64,000 nucleotides of DNA, from positions 31,379-95,378 of the forward strand of contig JAILWI010000008.1 of assembly GCA_025699005.1 (NCBI GenBank), in the 5' to 3' direction. Shown piece by piece: positions 1-8,643 of this stretch. The notes below the pieces were generated by a model, which did no database searches, had not been told where the DNA came from, and saw only the letters and a list, made by a program, of their open reading frames with translations. Within the stretch, counting starts at the first letter, position 1. Each line of letters begins with the position of its first letter. The position numbers and the translations under genes were made by a program. The DNA is from Chloroflexota bacterium (GTDB taxonomy: Bacteria > Chloroflexota > Limnocylindria > QHBO01).

Positions 1-29
1 CACCAGGATCTCAGCACAGGAACGAACCG

Positions 30-2099
30 ATGGACCATTCAACCCACGCTGACTCGGCCCCGGCGACGGGCCACGCCGACCACGCGAAGCACGACAAGCA
101 CGCCGGACACGACCCCGATGCCTTCCGGCGTCAGTTCTGGCTCGTCGCGCTGCTGACCATCCCGATCGTGATCTGGAGCCACGAGGTCCAGATGTGGCTC
201 GGCTTCACGGCGCCGGAGTTCCCCGGTTCCGACTGGATCGCGCCGATCCTCGGCACCATCGTCTTCCTCTACGGCGGCCGGGTATTCCTCGAAGGAGCTC
301 GGACCGAGATCGGCGATCGGCAGCCGGGAATGATGACGCTCATCAGCATGGCCATCGTCGTCGCCTTCGTGACCAGCTGGGCGGCGACCCTCGGCGTCTT
401 CGAGATCGACGTATGGTGGGAGCTCGCGACCCTGATCACGGTCATGAGCCTGGGTCACTGGATCGAGATGCGCTCGATCATGCAGGCGCGCGGCGCGCTG
501 AGCGCGCTGGCCGAGCTCCTCCCCGATGAGGCGGAGCGCGTGACCGATGGGGGACTCGAGACCGTGAAGACGGCCGAGCTTGGCATCGGCGACGTGGTCC
601 TCGTTCGACCCGGAGCCCGAGTACCTGCCGATGGAGAGGTCGTCGACGGCGTCGCCGATGTCGACGAGTCGATGATCAGCGGCGAATCGCGGCCCGTGAC
701 CAAGGAGCCGGGTGATCCGGCGGTGGCGGGGACGGTGGCGGCCGGCGGCAGCCTGCGTATCCGGATCACGGCCGTGGGCGAGGGGACCGCACTGTCTGGA
801 ATCATGCGCCTCGTGGCCGAGGCCCAGGCCTCGAACAGCCGTGCGCAGGCGCTCGCCGACCGGGCGGCGGCGATCCTCTTCTACGTGGCCCTCGTAGCCG
901 GGGTGCTCACGCTCGGAATCTGGACGCTGCTCGGCAACCCCGAGGAGGCGCTGATCCGAACCGCGACGGTCCTCGTCATCGCGTGCCCGCATGCCCTGGG
1001 CCTCGCGATCCCGCTCGTCATCGCGATCAGCACGACGCTGGGGGCGCGGAACGGCCTGCTGGTGAAGGACCGCCTGGCCCTCGAGCGAGCGAAGGACATC
1101 CGCACCGTGATCTTCGACAAGACCGGCACGCTGACGCGCGGTGAGCCGGTGCTGTCCGCCGTGGCATCCGCCCCGGGCGTGGAGGACGGCGAGGTGCTGG
1201 CGCTCGCGGCCGGCGTCGAGGCGGACAGCGAGCATCCCCTGGCTCGGGCGATCGTCGCCGGCGCAAACGACCGGGACGTGGAACCAAGAACTGCCAGCGG
1301 ATTCGAAAATCTTGCCGGCCGCGGGGCGAAGGCGACCGTCGGCGGTGAGGTCGTCCATGTCGGGGGGCCGCGCCTTCTCGAGGAGCTGGGGATGACGTCA
1401 CCATCGGCGCTCGAGGGCGTGACCGCCGGCTGGGCGGGGGCGGGCCGCACCGTCATGAGCGTCATCCGGGGCGACCGGGTCATCGGCGCCATCAGCGTCG
1501 AGGACGAGATCCGGCCGGAGTCGGTGGAGGCCGTGAAGCGGCTCCACGAGCTGGGCGTTCGCGTAGCGATGATCACGGGCGACTCGCAGGCCGTCGCCGA
1601 TTCGGTTGCCCAGCGCATCGGGATCGACGAGGTGGCGGCGCAGGTGCTCCCGGCAGACAAGGCTGCGGCGGTGCGTCGGTTCCAGTCCGGCGGCGAGAAG
1701 GTGGCGATGGTGGGTGACGGCGTGAACGACGCGCCTGCCCTGGCCCAGGCCGATGTCGGCATCGCCATCGGCGCGGGGACCGACGTTGCCGTCGAGTCTG
1801 CGGGCATCGTGCTCGTCAGCGACGACCCGCGGGACGTCGTCGGCGCCATCGAGCTGTCGCGCGCCAGCTATCGGAAGATGGTTCAGAACCTCATCTGGGC
1901 GACGGGATACAACGCCCTGGCGATCCCCGTCGCGGCAGGGCTCTTCGCGCCCTGGGGCTTCATCCTGCCGATGAGCGTCGGCGCCCTGGCGATGAGCATC
2001 TCGACCATCGTCGTCGCGGCGAACGCACAGCTGCTGCGCGGTCTGAGGCTGCGGGCTCGGCCCGCGGCCCCGGCCGGTAGTCCGGTCGCCGCCACCTAG
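30..2099 (+). CDS. copB: Copper-translocating P1B-type ATPase (CopB-like)
   Basis: This 689-residue inner-membrane heavy-metal ATPase probably exports copper or silver. Residues 3-28 are rich in His and Asp (HADHAKHDKHAGHD) and replace the usual Cys-type metal-binding domain. The intramembrane metal motif is Cys-Pro-His at 319-321, the signature of the P1B-3 (CopB) subgroup rather than CPC (CopA). The phosphorylated Asp is D363 in DKTGT, a TGES-like loop reads SGES, the HP dipeptide is in SEHPLA, and the hinge motif GDGVND begins at 562. The start at 30 follows an AGGA-containing stretch. No copper sensor or chaperone gene adjoins it in the window. The family is certain; the exact metal is inferred from CPH. 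Confidence 0.93.
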   Translation: MDHSTHADSAPATGHADHAKHDKHAGHDPDAFRRQFWLVALLTIPIVIWSHEVQMWLGFTAPEFPGSDWIAPILGTIVFLYGGRVFLEGARTEIGDRQPGMMTLISMAIVVAFVTSWAATLGVFEIDVWWELATLITVMSLGHWIEMRSIMQARGALSALAELLPDEAERVTDGGLETVKTAELGIGDVVLVRPGARVPADGEVVDGVADVDESMISGESRPVTKEPGDPAVAGTVAAGGSLRIRITAVGEGTALSGIMRLVAEAQASNSRAQALADRAAAILFYVALVAGVLTLGIWTLLGNPEEALIRTATVLVIACPHALGLAIPLVIAISTTLGARNGLLVKDRLALERAKDIRTVIFDKTGTLTRGEPVLSAVASAPGVEDGEVLALAAGVEADSEHPLARAIVAGANDRDVEPRTASGFENLAGRGAKATVGGEVVHVGGPRLLEELGMTSPSALEGVTAGWAGAGRTVMSVIRGDRVIGAISVEDEIRPESVEAVKRLHELGVRVAMITGDSQAVADSVAQRIGIDEVAAQVLPADKAAAVRRFQSGGEKVAMVGDGVNDAPALAQADVGIAIGAGTDVAVESAGIVLVSDDPRDVVGAIELSRASYRKMVQNLIWATGYNALAIPVAAGLFAPWGFILPMSVGALAMSISTIVVAANAQLLRGLRLRARPAAPAGSPVAAT

Positions 2100-2100
2100 A

Positions 2101-2118
2101 TAGTTGCATGTGCAACTA
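2101..2118. promoter_or_regulatory. MarR-type operator palindrome
   Basis: TAGTTGCATGTGCAACTA is a perfect inverted repeat with 8-bp arms and a 2-bp centre. TTGCA-N2-TGCAA palindromes of this type are typical of MarR-family repressors. It lies directly before the LLM/FMN reductase operon and overlaps the candidate -35 box, so repression by steric block is the simplest model. No MarR gene is visible nearby. Confidence 0.7.
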
Positions 2119-2132
2119 GTGTGCGGTAGCAT
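2104..2132 (+). promoter_or_regulatory. Promoter of the LLM/FMN reductase operon
   Basis: TTGCAT (2104-2109), a 17-nt spacer and TAGCAT (2127-2132) form a sigma70-like promoter whose -35 lies inside the palindrome. Transcription would start near 2139, leaving a leader of about 37 nt with AGGA before the ATG at 2176. Confidence 0.55.
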
Positions 2133-2175
2133 GACGGCACCGTCCACCCGAGATACAGGAAAGCCCAGGAACAAC

Positions 2176-3297
2176 ATGCAGTTCGGAGTGTTCACCGTCG
2201 GCGACGTGACGCCGGATCCCACGACCGGTCGTGCGCCGACCGAGGCGGAGCGGATCCAGGCCATGGTCGCGATCGCGCTCAAGGCCGAGGAGGTCGGCCT
2301 CGACGTGTTCGCCACCGGGGAGCATCACAACCCGCCGTTCGTCCCGTCGTCGCCGACCACGATGCTCGGCTTCATCGCGGCGAAGACCGACCGGATCATC
2401 CTGTCCACGGCCACGACCCTCATCACCACGAACGACCCGGTGAAGATCGCCGAGGACTACGCGATGCTGCAGCACCTCGCCGGCGGGCGCGTCGACCTCA
2501 TGATGGGCCGCGGCAACACCGGGCCGGTGTACCCGTGGTTCGGGCAGGACATCCGCAACGGCATCCCGCTGGCCATCGAGAACTACGCGCTCCTGCATCG
2601 GCTCTGGCGCGAGGATGTCGTCGATTGGCAGGGCCAGTTCCGCACGCCGCTCACCGGGTTCACCTCGACGCCCCGTCCACTCGACGGCGTCCCGCCGTTC
2701 GTGTGGCACGGCTCGATCCGCAGCCCCGAGATCGCCGAGCAGGCCGCGTACTACGGCGACGGCTTCTTCCAGAACAACATCTTCTGGCCGATGTCCCACG
2801 TGCGGAGGATCGTCGAGCTCTATCGGCGCCGCTTCGAGCACTACGGCCATGGCCGGGCCGACCAGGCCATCGTCGGGCTGGGCGGACAGGTCTTCATGCG
2901 CCCGAACTCCCAGGACGCCATCCGCGAGTTCAGGCCGTACTTCGACCATGCGCCGGTCTACGGCGGCGGGCCGTCGCTCGAGGACTACATGGCGCAGACG
3001 CCGCTCACCGTGGGCAGTCCGCAGCAGGTGATCGAGCGCACGCTCGAGTTCCGCGAAGGCGTCGGCGACTACCAGCGCCAGCTGTTCCTCATGGACCACG
3101 CCGGCCTCCCCCTCGACACCGTCCTCGAGCAGCTGGAGATCCTCGGCAGCGAGGTCATCCCGGTGCTCCGTCGCGAGTTCGAGCGACTGCGCCCGGCGCA
3201 CGTGCCCCACGCGCCGACGCACGCGAGCCTCCTGGCGGCCCGACAGGCAGCCGATGCGCCTCGTCCGCAGCTGGCCGTGGCCGGAGTGGGGGAGTAG
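2176..3297 (+). CDS. LLM class flavin-dependent oxidoreductase
   Basis: A 373-residue luciferase-like monooxygenase predicted to use reduced FMN supplied by the next gene. The TIM-barrel hallmark GEHHNPPF is at residues 49-56, and there is an RVDLMMGRGN stretch near residue 100. An upstream in-frame ATG (2104) lies inside the operator palindrome and before the predicted transcription start, so I chose the ATG at 2176, which follows CAGGA at 5-nt spacing. The stop is 3 nt before the FMN reductase start, so the two are co-transcribed. Actinobacterial homologues are often paired with a CE1759-type FMN reductase; the substrate is unknown. Confidence 0.88.
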   Translation: MQFGVFTVGDVTPDPTTGRAPTEAERIQAMVAIALKAEEVGLDVFATGEHHNPPFVPSSPTTMLGFIAAKTDRIILSTATTLITTNDPVKIAEDYAMLQHLAGGRVDLMMGRGNTGPVYPWFGQDIRNGIPLAIENYALLHRLWREDVVDWQGQFRTPLTGFTSTPRPLDGVPPFVWHGSIRSPEIAEQAAYYGDGFFQNNIFWPMSHVRRIVELYRRRFEHYGHGRADQAIVGLGGQVFMRPNSQDAIREFRPYFDHAPVYGGGPSLEDYMAQTPLTVGSPQQVIERTLEFREGVGDYQRQLFLMDHAGLPLDTVLEQLEILGSEVIPVLRREFERLRPAHVPHAPTHASLLAARQAADAPRPQLAVAGVGE

Positions 3298-3300
3298 CCG

Positions 3301-3936
3301 ATGGATTCTCGCGAGCGATCGCTCGTCGTCGTCAGCGCGGGGCTCCAGCAACCGAGCTCCACGCGCCTCCTGGCCGACCGGCTCGCCGCCGCAACCGGCG
3401 CCGCCCTCGCCGATGCGGGCGTGCCCCTGCGCGTCGAGACCATCGAGCTGCGCGACCACGCGCAGGACCTCGTCAACCACCTCCTCACCGGGTTCCCTTC
3501 GCCGAAGCTCGAGGCGGCTCTCCGCTCCGTCGTGGATGCCGATGGGCTCATCGCCGTGACGCCGATCTTCAGCGCGTCGTACAGCGGGCTCTTCAAGCTC
3601 TTCTTCGACGTCCTCGAGCGCGATCGGCTGGACGGCATGCCCGTGCTCATCGGCGCCACCGGTGGAACGCCACGCCACTCGCTCGCGCTGGAGCATGCCG
3701 TCCGTCCGCTCCTCGCCTACCTCAACGCGGCCGTCGTGCCGACCGCGGTGTATGCCGCGTCCGAGGACTGGGGGCAGTCGGAGCGCCCGGCCGATGACTC
3801 CCTCGGCGACCGAATCGAGCGCGCGGCCGGCGAGCTGGTGCGGGCGATGGCCGTGCGGGAGCGCGTGGCCACGGTCGACGGGTTCGCGGAGCCGGTGCCG
3901 TTCGACCAGCTCCTGCGGTCCGGCTCCGGCGATTAG
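3301..3936 (+). CDS. NAD(P)H-dependent FMN reductase (CE1759-like)
   Basis: A 211-residue flavodoxin-fold reductase, the likely partner that supplies FMNH2 to the luciferase-like enzyme just upstream. The N-terminal phosphate-binding loop reads SAGLQQPSSTRLLADRL, and the flavin-contacting segment VTPIFSASYSGLFKLFFD is near residue 80. It starts 3 nt after the LLM stop. Its TAG overlaps the TAA of the convergent Nudix gene (3933-3935), so there is no room for a terminator between the two genes. Confidence 0.87.
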   Translation: MDSRERSLVVVSAGLQQPSSTRLLADRLAAATGAALADAGVPLRVETIELRDHAQDLVNHLLTGFPSPKLEAALRSVVDADGLIAVTPIFSASYSGLFKLFFDVLERDRLDGMPVLIGATGGTPRHSLALEHAVRPLLAYLNAAVVPTAVYAASEDWGQSERPADDSLGDRIERAAGELVRAMAVRERVATVDGFAEPVPFDQLLRSGSGD

Positions 3937-4454
3937 TCCTCGCCGACGGTCTCGGCCACCGTTCGAAGCGCGGCGCCGCGGCGGCCCGTGAGCCGATAGC
4001 GCCACGCCCGCCCCTCCGGCTCGCGCTCCTCCAGGTAGGCCCGCAGCGGCTCGGCGTCGTACCACTCCACGGCCGCAAGGCGCTCGACGGCGTCGTCGAT
4101 CTCGATCCATTCGGCGGTTCGGATGAGGCCCTCGGGGTCGGCCGGCTCGATGGTCCCGCTCGCCTCGCAGGCGTAGGTGAGCGCTCGCCAGCGTCCGACG
4201 AGGTCATCGAGCTGCGAGTCGATCTCGACGCTGAACGCCAGGGTCGGCGTGCCCTCGATCGTCAGTCCGGTCTCTTCCCGGATCTCCCGGCGCAGGGCGA
4301 CGTCCGCGCTTTCGCCGTACTCGACGCGCCCGCCGGGGAGCATCCAGGTCGGCTCGCGGTTGTCGATGCCCTGCTCCTGCACGAGAAGCAGTCGCGAGCC
4401 ATCGCGGATGATGGCGGCGACGGTCTGGGGGAGTGCGGCGGCGGCTGAGCTCAT
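3933..4454 (-). CDS. Nudix hydrolase
   Basis: A 173-residue cytoplasmic Nudix protein. The box G-x5-E-x7-REUxEExGU is complete at residues 42-64 (GRVEYGE ... REIREETGL), so it should bind Mg2+ and be active on a nucleoside diphosphate-X substrate. The longer open frame to 4493 adds a low-complexity MAPPPAAGG tail and is rejected. The ATG at 4454 has GACAAT 7 nt upstream, matching the leaderless pattern seen elsewhere in the window, and has no Shine-Dalgarno. The residues after the Nudix domain are helical and may set specificity. The substrate cannot be told from sequence. Confidence 0.88.
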   Translation of the reverse strand: MSSAAAALPQTVAAIIRDGSRLLLVQEQGIDNREPTWMLPGGRVEYGESADVALRREIREETGLTIEGTPTLAFSVEIDSQLDDLVGRWRALTYACEASGTIEPADPEGLIRTAEWIEIDDAVERLAAVEWYDAEPLRAYLEEREPEGRAWRYRLTGRRGAALRTVAETVGED

Positions 4455-4514
4455 GCGGGGGATTGTCCCACCCGCGGCCGGGGGCGGCGCCACGCCGCGC
4501 AGCTCCGTGGGGCG

Positions 4515-5654
4515 CTACGCGGAGAAGCGGTCGAGCCGGAAGAGGCCGATGTCGTGGCGGGTCGCCCCGTCGGTCGCGAGGTCGGCCATGATCTCGCCGA
4601 TGACGCTGCAGAACTTGTAGCCGTGGCCGCTGAACCCGGCGGCGATGCTCACCTGCGGCGCATCGGGAAGGCGGTCGACGATGAAGTGCTCGTCGGGCGA
4701 GTTCGTGAAGATGCAGGCACCGAGCATCACGGTCGGCCCGGCGCCATCGGGGAAGTAGCGGGTGGCGAAGGCGCGGAGGAGCGCCTCGTCCTCCGCGTTC
4801 GCCGAGCGATCGAGGTCGTCGGGATCCATCGGCTCACCGCGGTGGTGGTACCGCGCGAACTTGAAGCCGGGGACGTCGTGGACCGGGAAGCCGTACCAGC
4901 TGCCATCCTCCACGTCGAGCAGGAAGACCGGGAAGCGATCGACCGTGAACAGCTCGGGACGGGTCGGCTGCAGCCAGCCCACGACCTGGCGCTCCGGCAC
5001 GGCCAGGGCCCCGAGCCGCGGGACGAGCGTGCGCGCCCAGGGCCCCGCGGTGATGACGAGCCGATCGGCCTCGAAGGTGCCGGCGTCGGTCGTGACGCGC
5101 ACCCCGCCATCGGCCGTCGGCTCCCACGAGCGGACCGGCTGCCGGAACCGAAGGTCGGCACCGGCGGCCAGGGCGCCGCGGACGTGGGCCAGGATGGCTC
5201 GTTCGGAGAGGAGGAAGCCTCCGTCCGCCTGCCACACGACCCGGGTCGACGGCTCGAACCCCGCGAACGCCGGGTGGCGACGGCGAAGCTCGTTCGCATC
5301 GAGGACCTCGTGCGGGATGTCGTGGAGGAGGGCGGCCTCGAGCGCGCCGCGGAACGTCGGGCCGTTCTCGTCGCCCCCTTCGACGCTGCCGGTCGTGATC
5401 AGCAGCTGCTCCCCGGCATCGGCCGACAGGGCGTGCCACAGCTCGTAGCTGCGGCGGAGCAGCGGCACGTACGACGGATGCTCGTGATACGCGAGGCGGA
5501 TGATGCGCGTCAGCCCGTGCGATGACCCGTATCGATGAAGGAGGTCGTGCTGCTCGAGCCCCAGCACGCTGCGGCCACGTCGGGCGAGGTGATAGGCCGA
5601 TGCCGACCCCATCCCGCCGAGGCCGATGACGATCGTGTCGAACCGCTCGGTCAC
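4515..5654 (-). CDS. solA: FAD-dependent amine oxidase (N-methyl-L-tryptophan/sarcosine oxidase family)
   Basis: This 379-residue monomeric flavoprotein probably demethylates an N-methyl amino acid, releasing formaldehyde and H2O2. The dinucleotide motif GLGGMG is at residues 11-16, followed by LEQHDLLHRYGSSHGLTR, typical of MSOX/MTOX. GACIFTNSPDEHFIVD near residue 310 holds the Cys to which FAD is covalently attached in this family. I preferred the GTG at 5654 because GAGGA sits 9 nt upstream; the in-frame TTG at 5663 is only 1 nt from that GAGGA. Sarcosine versus N-methyltryptophan cannot be separated by eye. Confidence 0.85.
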   Translation of the reverse strand: MTERFDTIVIGLGGMGSASAYHLARRGRSVLGLEQHDLLHRYGSSHGLTRIIRLAYHEHPSYVPLLRRSYELWHALSADAGEQLLITTGSVEGGDENGPTFRGALEAALLHDIPHEVLDANELRRRHPAFAGFEPSTRVVWQADGGFLLSERAILAHVRGALAAGADLRFRQPVRSWEPTADGGVRVTTDAGTFEADRLVITAGPWARTLVPRLGALAVPERQVVGWLQPTRPELFTVDRFPVFLLDVEDGSWYGFPVHDVPGFKFARYHHRGEPMDPDDLDRSANAEDEALLRAFATRYFPDGAGPTVMLGACIFTNSPDEHFIVDRLPDAPQVSIAAGFSGHGYKFCSVIGEIMADLATDGATRHDIGLFRLDRFSA

Positions 5655-5682
5655 GGTCGGCAATCCTCGAATGCCGAGCCGA

Positions 5683-6135
5683 TCACCCCGGCTTCACGAC
5701 CATGAGCACGATGATCACGACGACGATCACCGCCAGCACGATTCCCAGCGTCCGGCTCCTGGCGCTGAGCGATCGGAACTCGTCGGTATCGGCGCCGCCG
5801 GTCTCGTAGCTGGTGATGAGCTTCGACAATGTCGGCGAATAGAGGATGAACGCGACCGCGCCCATGACGACGTAGAGCGCGAGCGCGGCGGCGACCCAGA
5901 GCTGCTCGAACTCCCACGGCCCGCCGAGCACGAGCAGGATGCCGAGGACGAGGAGCCCGATGTACGCCGGGTTCGCGATCCGGTCGTCGATGAACTTGAT
6001 CCCGCGCAGCGCGTATCCGGCGTGCTGCGGCTCCTTCGCGGCGCGCGCCATCCAGACCCCGTACGTGATGTTCGCCCCCACCGCCACGATGGCGAAGAAG
6101 ACATGGAGCGTCTTGATCCACGGATAGAACTCCAC
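5683..6135 (-). CDS. DUF2269-like integral membrane protein
   Basis: A 150-residue protein with four predicted membrane helices: FYPWIKTLHVFFAIVAVGAN, a central pair around AYIGLLVLGILLVLGG and LWVAAALALYVVMGAVAF, and a C-terminal helix GIVLAVIVVVIIVLMVV. The FYPWIKTLHV opening and a small-residue-rich first helix are characteristic of the DUF2269 family (function unknown). The start is the GTG at 6135, preceded by GAGGGA at 5-nt spacing; the longer ORF upstream runs through a CGTCTG short tandem repeat and into the next gene. It sits 50 nt downstream of a same-strand hypothetical gene. Confidence 0.7.
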   Translation of the reverse strand: MEFYPWIKTLHVFFAIVAVGANITYGVWMARAAKEPQHAGYALRGIKFIDDRIANPAYIGLLVLGILLVLGGPWEFEQLWVAAALALYVVMGAVAFILYSPTLSKLITSYETGGADTDEFRSLSARSRTLGIVLAVIVVVIIVLMVVKPG

Positions 6136-6185
6136 CGCGATTCCCTCGTGCGTCTGCGTCTGCGTCTGCGTCGACGTCGTGCAGC

Positions 6186-6509
6186 CTACTCCTCCGCCGG
6201 GACCGCGATGACCCGGGGAAGGCCGGCCCGCAGGAGGCCCGGCGAATCGCGTCCGGCGGGCGTGGAATCGGGCGCCGGCTGCAGGGTGTGGATCACCTCG
6301 ATCACGCGGTACGAGCGCTGAGCCGCGCCCTCGCCGATGAAGTCGATCCGCTCGCCGACACGCGGGATCGGCGCCGCGTGCTCGAGGTCGGCGCTCCATC
6401 CATCGTCGCCGTCGACCTGGAGCGTCCACGGCGTGCCGGTCGGCGGTCCTCCACCCTCCTCGGGAGGCGGCTCCGCGCTGGCTCTGGTGTCCTCGCGGTC
6501 AGCTTCCAT
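6186..6509 (-). CDS. Uncharacterised 107-residue protein
   Basis: I do not recognise a family. The first 30 residues are acidic and Pro-rich (EPPPEEGGGPPTG) and probably disordered. Residues 30-80 read like a small beta-barrel (WTLQVDGDDGW ... PRVGERIDFIGEGAAQRSYRVIEVIHTL). The ATG at 6509 has TATCTT exactly 7 nt upstream, which fits a leaderless start; the longer frame to 6716 would overlap the divergent AI-2E gene. It probably precedes the DUF2269 gene in one transcript. Confidence 0.6.
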   Translation of the reverse strand: MEADREDTRASAEPPPEEGGGPPTGTPWTLQVDGDDGWSADLEHAAPIPRVGERIDFIGEGAAQRSYRVIEVIHTLQPAPDSTPAGRDSPGLLRAGLPRVIAVPAEE

Positions 6510-6516
6510 GGTCTCG

Positions 6517-6522
6517 AAGATA
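6517..6522 (-). promoter_or_regulatory. -10 box, leaderless start of the 107-residue gene
   Basis: TATCTT on the reverse strand ends 7 nt before the ATG at 6509, placing transcription initiation at or next to the start codon. No clear -35 box. Confidence 0.45.
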
Positions 6523-6648
6523 CCGCACCTCCGGCGCCCGCCTGGACGGAATTTTCCTTGACGCCCGATCAATCGCTCCGGATGCTCCGCGCGCGGGCAC
6601 GGGCCGTGCAATGAGGGCTTGCCCGGGGGATTGCCGAGCGGAGGCGGA

Positions 6649-8043
6649 ATGAACACGTTCGAGAACGAGGAGACGCGCGGGAAGCGCGAGCGCTGGTGGC
6701 GTTCAACGTTCCTCATCGTCGCGACGATCTACGTCACGCTCCTGCTCCTCGGCCTGCTCCTCCAGATCCTGGGCGGCTTCACCCAGATCGTCCTGATCCT
6801 GTTCGTGGCGTGGCTCCTCGCCTTCGTCCTCTCCCCGGTCGTGGGATGGGTGGTGGAACGCGGATGGCTGCCGCGCGGCGCCGCAATCGGCGTCGTCTAC
6901 GCCGCGACGCTGCTCGTGAGCGGGTTCGTCCTCTTCTACGCCGCGTCCTCGATCGGCGCATCCATGGGCGAGATGGCCGCCGACTTCCCGCTCACCAAGG
7001 CACGGATCGAGGGATTCCTCAACGACTGGGAGCGCGCGATCGCGTTCGGCCGCTTCAACCCCGATCTCGTGGGTCTCTACCGCGATGTCGAGGCAACCGT
7101 TGGACGCATCGGCGTCGAGATCGTCGGCGACGTCCCGTCGGTCACGGTGGCCGTGCTCGGCGCCCTGGTGCTGGTCATCATCCTCAGCCTCTACATGCTG
7201 GCCGACAGCAAGAGCCTCCTGGCGAAGCTCGGGCGGATCATCCCGTCACGCTACGAGGACGAGTACGAGATTCTCCAGCGCACCGTCGCCAACGCCTTCG
7301 GTGGGTTCTTGCGCGCCCAGGTCATCCTCGCCGGCGTCCAGACGGGCCTGACCATCGCGGTCGTGCTGCTGGCCGACCTGCCGTACCCGTTCCTCATCGT
7401 CGCGATCTCGGGCATCGCCATGCTCATCCCATTCTTCGGACCGCCGCTGGCCCTCGTGCCGCCGATCCTGGCGACCGCCATCTTCAACCCGGACGTGCTC
7501 CTCTTCGTCGCGCCGATCCTGCTCGTGGTGCAGACCGTGCTCGTCAACTACCTCCAGCCGCGGCTCATGCGCGAGGCGCTCGGCATGCATCCGATCCTCG
7601 TCCTCGTCGGCCTGCTCATCGGCGCGCAGGTCGCCGGCCTGTGGGGCGCGCTGTTCGGCATCCCGGTCCTCGCCGTCCTCAACGTGTTCTTCAACTACGC
7701 CGTGAACCTGCGGACCATCGAGGAGACCCCGGCGGTGGAGATGGACGAGGTGCTCGACGAGGTGCGACGGGAGGCACCGGACGCAACACACGAAGAGGTC
7801 GTGGCCATTGCCGCGGACCGCGTGGAGGAGGAGCACGCCGACGACGCGGTGGAGGACGCAGCCGAGGCCGCGGACGAGGCGTCAGGCGAGCTGCGGGACG
7901 CGGCGGGAGACCTCCGCGAGGCGGCAGGCGACCAGCGCGCCGCGGCATCCGAGATCCGGACCTCGGCGACCGATCTGCGCAGGACTGTCGACGAGGTCAA
8001 GAACGTCGACGAGGCGGGGGAGCGCCGGCCCAGCGAGGGCTGA
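6649..8043 (+). CDS. AI-2E family (PerM-like) transporter with acidic C-terminal tail
   Basis: A 464-residue inner-membrane permease with about eight helices, beginning at FLIVATIYVTLLLLGLLLQI. The conserved family core includes GFLRAQVILAGVQTG, ISGIAMLIPFFGPPLALVP and the LVNYLQPRLMREALGMHPILVL helix-loop. After residue 370 comes a roughly 95-residue soluble tail very rich in Ala, Glu and Asp (AAGDLREAAGDQRAAASEIR) that should form a coiled coil; such tails are not part of the minimal family. The ATG at 6649 follows GGAGGCGGA; an ATG 30 nt earlier lacks this. Substrate unknown: AI-2 export is only one proposed role, and Na+/H+ antiport has been shown for other members. Confidence 0.85.
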   Translation: MNTFENEETRGKRERWWRSTFLIVATIYVTLLLLGLLLQILGGFTQIVLILFVAWLLAFVLSPVVGWVVERGWLPRGAAIGVVYAATLLVSGFVLFYAASSIGASMGEMAADFPLTKARIEGFLNDWERAIAFGRFNPDLVGLYRDVEATVGRIGVEIVGDVPSVTVAVLGALVLVIILSLYMLADSKSLLAKLGRIIPSRYEDEYEILQRTVANAFGGFLRAQVILAGVQTGLTIAVVLLADLPYPFLIVAISGIAMLIPFFGPPLALVPPILATAIFNPDVLLFVAPILLVVQTVLVNYLQPRLMREALGMHPILVLVGLLIGAQVAGLWGALFGIPVLAVLNVFFNYAVNLRTIEETPAVEMDEVLDEVRREAPDATHEEVVAIAADRVEEEHADDAVEDAAEAADEASGELRDAAGDLREAAGDQRAAASEIRTSATDLRRTVDEVKNVDEAGERRPSEG

Positions 8044-8057
8044 GCGAATCGTCGGGC

Positions 8058-8453
8058 CTAGCGGCGTCCGCCACCGGTGCGGTGCAGCGAGCAGGAGCGC
8101 TGGACCATGGCGTCGAGCTCCGACGGTGACCACGGCTTGTCCCGTGCCGGAGAGGTGAAGGAGAGCACCTTGTCGCCCGTGACGACGACGACGGGAATGC
8201 TCGCGAGCTGCGGATCCTTGGCGACGGCCCGCGACAGCTCCCATCCGTCCATGCGCGGCATCCGGAGGTCGGTGAGCACGACGCACGGCGCCGTCCCGCC
8301 CTGCAGCCGCTCGAGGGCATCGGCGCCGTCGACCGCGGTCGCCACCGAGTGGCCTGACTCGGTGAGGGCGTCGACGAAGAAGGATCGAACGTTGTCGTCG
8401 TCGTCGACCACCAGGACCGAATGCTGCCGCGTCTCCGCGGTTCCCCGCTTCAT
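8058..8453 (-). CDS. Stand-alone response-regulator receiver protein
   Basis: A 131-residue CheY-like protein with only a receiver domain. The acidic pocket is D17/D18, the phospho-acceptor is D62 in LTDLRMPRMDG, the switch Thr is T92 (VVVTGD) and the conserved Lys is K106 (DKPW). No output domain follows; the last residues are basic. The ATG at 8453 has GGAG 6 nt upstream, so I chose it over the start at 8486. No histidine kinase gene is nearby, so the partner is unknown. It converges on the AI-2E gene with a 14-nt gap. Confidence 0.88.
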   Translation of the reverse strand: MKRGTAETRQHSVLVVDDDDNVRSFFVDALTESGHSVATAVDGADALERLQGGTAPCVVLTDLRMPRMDGWELSRAVAKDPQLASIPVVVVTGDKVLSFTSPARDKPWSPSELDAMVQRSCSLHRTGGGRR

Positions 8454-8643
8454 ACCTGCTCCAACAGCACGGTCCGTGCCGAGCACGGGATGGGCCGATG
8501 GTCCGGGGTCGGACCCGGACCCGGACGGCCCTGGGTCATGGGCCTCAGCGGGACCACTCGGCTACTGACCTCTCACGCGGTTGCCCATACGGTGTCGATG
8601 GGCGACCGAGCCGCCCGCGTCACCACGCTTTCACGAGGTCTGC
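8454..8643. other. Intergenic region between divergent genes
   Basis: About 190 bp without a convincing gene. It holds a small hairpin GGTCCG-GGGT-CGGACC (8500-8515) and repeated GGACC/CCGGAC words. The promoters of the receiver gene and of the CAP-domain gene should lie here, but I cannot pick a clear -35/-10 pair. Confidence 0.4.

Noticed and set aside
39..1358. 439-codon reverse ORF under the P-type ATPase
   Set aside because: Arg/His-rich shadow of copB with no RBS or recognisable motif.
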